Assembly (NCBI RefSeq): GCF_900111885.1 | Contig: NZ_FOKG01000004.1 | Coordinates: 62,001-126,000 of the forward strand | Direction of reading: 5' to 3' | DNA: 64,000 nucleotides | Source of the DNA: Amycolatopsis marina | Lineage (GTDB): Bacteria > Actinomycetota > Actinomycetes > Mycobacteriales > Pseudonocardiaceae | Notes under the pieces: generated by a model | Seen by the model: the letters and a program-made list of their open reading frames with translations, nothing else | Told to the model about the DNA's origin: nothing | The model's database searches: none | Shown here: one piece after another, positions 62,031 through 64,000 of the stretch | How positions within the stretch are numbered: position 1 is the stretch's first letter | Layout of the letters: each line of letters begins with the position of its first letter | Position numbers and translations under genes: made by a program

Positions 62031-62993
62031 TCAGCCGTGGCCATGTCCGTCACCGCCTTCGCCATCAGCGTCCTGGGACGTGACCTGCGGAGCCGGGACG
62101 CGGGAAGCGTCCGCGGTGCTGACGGTGAACTCCGCGGTACGCACCTCGCCCTCGTGCCGGAAGTCCAGGAACAACCGGTAGGTGCCCGCGGAGGGAACCT
62201 CGGCGTGAAAGGTGACACCGGGTCCCGCCGCCGTCCTGCCGTCACCCGGAACCCCGTCCGGATGCACGTGGAGATAGGCGAGATCGCCGGCCCGCAGCGC
62301 CACCAGGTGCCCGTAGGCGCCGAGGTAGGGCCGCAGGTCGGTCACCACACGACCGTTCCTGGTCACCGTCGCCGTGACGGGCGACGACTGTCCGGGCACG
62401 AGGTCTCCGGAGAGGCGCACCTGATAGCCGTCCACGTTCGCCGTGGCGGAGGGCTTGTGGTCGACGGGCCGGAAGTCACCGGGGACCGCCAGGTCGACAC
62501 CTAGGGTGACGGCGTCCCCGCCGGTGGGGGCGAAATCGGCGAAGGCCCGGTAGCTGCCCGCCATGGGGACGGACAGCGGCACCGTCCAGGTGCCGTCGGC
62601 CGCCATGGTGGGGTGCACATGCTGGAACTCGGCGGTATCGCGGCGCACGACGATCAGATGCATGCGCTTCTCGTGTTCCACGTCGAACCCGGTGACGGGC
62701 CGCCCGTCCGGACCGAGAACGCGGAAGGTGAAGGGCTGGTTCGCACCCGGCTCGAGCGTCGTACGAGTGGGCGTGAGGGTGTAACCGCCCCTGGACGACG
62801 CCAGCCCGCCGGGCTGGTTCTGCTCGGCTCCCGCGACGGTGTCGCTGTGGTCGTCCCCGCGTGCGGCGTCCTCAGCGCCGAGCGCACCGGCGGTGCCGGT
62901 GAAGGGACCGACAGCGGAGCCGATCGCCATGGCGCCACCAGCGACCAGGACGAGCGCCACACCGTAGGCGGAAAGCTTGATTGCAGTGTTCAT
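62031..62993 (-). CDS. Exported His-rich copper-operon protein with two Ig-like repeats
   Basis: 320 residues with an N-terminal hydrophobic segment (about 8-30; signal or anchor). Two homologous beta domains follow: 112-154 has His112, His125 and His127 (MHLIVV, FQHVHP), and 229-278 has His229, His242 and His244 (GHLVAL, YLHVHP), each followed by a similar strand ([10 protein letters not shown] / [10 protein letters not shown]). The C-terminus is GDGHGHG. These His sets look like metal sites. Function inferred from place: between copZ and copA, 25 bases upstream of the latter. I know of no characterised member. Confidence 0.8.
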   Translation of the reverse strand: MNTAIKLSAYGVALVLVAGGAMAIGSAVGPFTGTAGALGAEDAARGDDHSDTVAGAEQNQPGGLASSRGGYTLTPTRTTLEPGANQPFTFRVLGPDGRPVTGFDVEHEKRMHLIVVRRDTAEFQHVHPTMAADGTWTVPLSVPMAGSYRAFADFAPTGGDAVTLGVDLAVPGDFRPVDHKPSATANVDGYQVRLSGDLVPGQSSPVTATVTRNGRVVTDLRPYLGAYGHLVALRAGDLAYLHVHPDGVPGDGRTAAGPGVTFHAEVPSAGTYRLFLDFRHEGEVRTAEFTVSTADASRVPAPQVTSQDADGEGGDGHGHG

Positions 62994-63043
62994 GTCCGTT
63001 CCTCACAGCGGGCTGCGGACCCGCGGCTTGAGGAGCTGACGCC

Positions 63044-63250
63044 TCAGGCGGTCAGCTCGTATCCGGCTTCCTCGACGGCAGCGCGTACCTGCTCGGTACC
63101 GACTTCCCGCGCGCTGGTGACGGTGACCGCGCCGGTGGGCAGGTCGACCGACACGTTGGTGACGCCCTCGATCTCGCTGACCTCCTCGGTCACGGAGCGA
63201 ACGCAGTGGCCGCAGGTCATGCCCTTCACTGTGTAGGTGCTCTCAGCCAT
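63044..63250 (-). CDS. copZ: Copper chaperone CopZ (HMA domain)
   Basis: 68-residue cytosolic metallochaperone. The copper-binding motif GMTCGHC has C13 and C16, and the fold is complete (VTEEVSEIEGVTNVSVDLP, EEAGYELTA). It would deliver Cu(I) to the ATPase. It lies 49 bases downstream of csoR and 50 bases upstream of the His-rich protein gene. Confidence 0.93.
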   Translation of the reverse strand: MAESTYTVKGMTCGHCVRSVTEEVSEIEGVTNVSVDLPTGAVTVTSAREVGTEQVRAAVEEAGYELTA

Positions 63251-63299
63251 GGTGATGTCTCCTTACTCGTGGTGAACGGGTTCTGTGCGACTGAAGACG

Positions 63300-63581
63300 T
63301 CAGGAGCGGACCAGACGGGCGATGGCCTCGCTGGCTTCACGGACCTTCTCGTCGGCCGTGTCGCCGCCCTGGGCGACCGCCTCGGCGACACAGTGCCGCA
63401 GGTGCTCGTCCATCAGGCCCAGTGAGACCGACTGCAGTGCCTTGGTGGCCGCCGAGATCTGCGTCAGCACGTCGATGCAGTACTCGTCGTTCTCCACCAT
63501 TCGCTGCAGCCCGCGAATCTGCCCTTCGATCCGGCGCAACCGCTTCAGGTACGCGTCCTTGTCTCCGGTGTATCCCCGCAT
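63300..63581 (-). CDS. csoR: Copper-sensing repressor CsoR
   Basis: 93-residue all-helical repressor. The Cu(I) ligands C35, H60 and C64 (EYCIDVL, DEHLRHC) correspond to C36-H61-C65 of Mycobacterium tuberculosis CsoR. Copper binding releases DNA. The ATG at 63581 has GGAGAGG upstream; an ATG at 63614 is also in frame but has no such site. First gene of the copper operon and presumably autoregulated through the dyad at 63679-63693. Confidence 0.93.
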   Translation of the reverse strand: MRGYTGDKDAYLKRLRRIEGQIRGLQRMVENDEYCIDVLTQISAATKALQSVSLGLMDEHLRHCVAEAVAQGGDTADEKVREASEAIARLVRS

Positions 63582-63678
63582 GAGCCTCTCCTCTGCTTCT
63601 GCCGACGGCTCCACAGACGATACCCCTTACCCCTACTGACCGGAGTCCGGAGCCACTGTTTCACCGACAGCACATTTG

Positions 63679-63693
63679 TACCCCCTGGGGGTA
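63679..63693. promoter_or_regulatory. Probable CsoR operator
   Basis: TACCCCC, one base, GGGGGTA is a perfect 7-1-7 dyad about 100 bases upstream of csoR, like known G/C-tract CsoR sites. Half-sites of the same type (GGGGTAT on the minus strand near 63620, ATACCCC at 63891) lie beside csoR and the right-edge gene. The rest of the 337-base gap 63582-63918 shows nothing else I can support. Confidence 0.6.
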
Positions 63694-63918
63694 TCGGCGT
63701 CAAGGTGACGCATATCGCCGCCGCAGCACAGCCGAAGTGTCCACTGGTGACCAGTGCGGCCACCAGAATGCCGATACTTCTTGAGCTTCCAACGCCAACC
63801 AGGGGGCCGAGGCTTGACATTAAGCGTCAATGTGGACAGCAACGGAATACTCCGCCGCCGCATGTGGTTCACTGCTGCCAACACGCTCACATACCCCCCA
63901 CCCGTAAGGAGTAGTACC

Positions 63919-64000
63919 ATGTCGGCGTCCGAGGACCTCATGCGACACCTGGACCCACTGGAACCCGCGGAGGCGCCACAGAAGTCACGCGAGCTGCTGA
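63919..64000 (+). CDS. Unidentified gene, N-terminus only
   Basis: Twenty-seven codons from an ATG with GTAAGGAG upstream, running off the window. The protein begins MSASEDLMRHLDPLEPAEAP. I cannot assign a family. An ATACCCC half-site 22 bases before the start suggests it may share CsoR control. Confidence 0.55.
   Translation, partial: MSASEDLMRHLDPLEPAEAPQKSRELL

Overview
The window is high-GC DNA (roughly 70% by eye) with GTG starts, very few tRNA-like or AT-rich stretches, leaderless-looking regulator genes, actinobacterial families (SARP/AfsR, DUF4282, DUF3072, DUF3817, DUF6801, DUF222/HNH, CsoR) and an exo-beta-D-glucosaminidase of the CsxA type first known from Amycolatopsis. I infer a chromosomal segment of a Pseudonocardiales actinomycete (Amycolatopsis, Prauserella or similar). 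No rRNA, tRNA, CRISPR, phage or insertion sequence was found.

Layout. 1-7,700: tail of a histidine kinase with its LuxR-type response regulator, an FkbM methyltransferase, a 993-residue SARP/NB-ARC/TPR regulator, a lipoprotein, a six-helix membrane protein and a SnoaL-like protein. 7,764-18,310 (all minus): a translationally coupled operon running from a sarcosine-oxidase-type FAD enzyme through a complete PotD/B/C/A-type ABC importer, a HAD hydrolase, an NAD-dependent D-2-hydroxyacid dehydrogenase and a GntR repressor, with a large FAD/Fe-S D-2-hydroxyacid dehydrogenase downstream. It looks like an uptake and oxidation module for an unidentified amine or hydroxy acid. 18,465-24,231: regulators (PadR-GyrI fusion, two MarR, AraC, a LexA paralogue), small membrane proteins and an enoyl-CoA hydratase.

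24,292-34,754: a myo-inositol island. LacI repressor and an IolG-like dehydrogenase read left; iolE-like, a one-NBD sugar ABC importer, iolC, a Cgl0159-type aldolase, iolB and iolD read right, from a shared 31-bp operator. iolA is absent. 34,838-41,613: TetR, LysE, then a benzoylformate (mandelate branch) operon of benzaldehyde dehydrogenase, AAHS transporter and benzoylformate decarboxylase, divergent from its LysR regulator. 41,650-43,650: decayed genes (TetR remnant, flavoprotein stub), a DUF4282 protein and a TetR regulator.

43,650-53,540: secreted exo-beta-D-glucosaminidase with a secreted companion, a DUF4232 lipoprotein, a DedA/methyltransferase pair, a two-component system, a DUF6801 wall protein with a Pro-Thr stalk and LASTG sorting signal, and a deleted DUF222/HNH gene. 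53,540-59,624: stand-alone LigD polymerase domain, a WGxxGxxG-type protein, a YjiH membrane protein, a small beta-rich secreted protein, DUF3072, an Lrp/threonine-dehydratase pair and DUF3817. 59,674-63,581: a copper operon csoR-copZ-secreted His protein-copA, in which copA carries a net one-base frameshift. A partial gene enters at the right edge.
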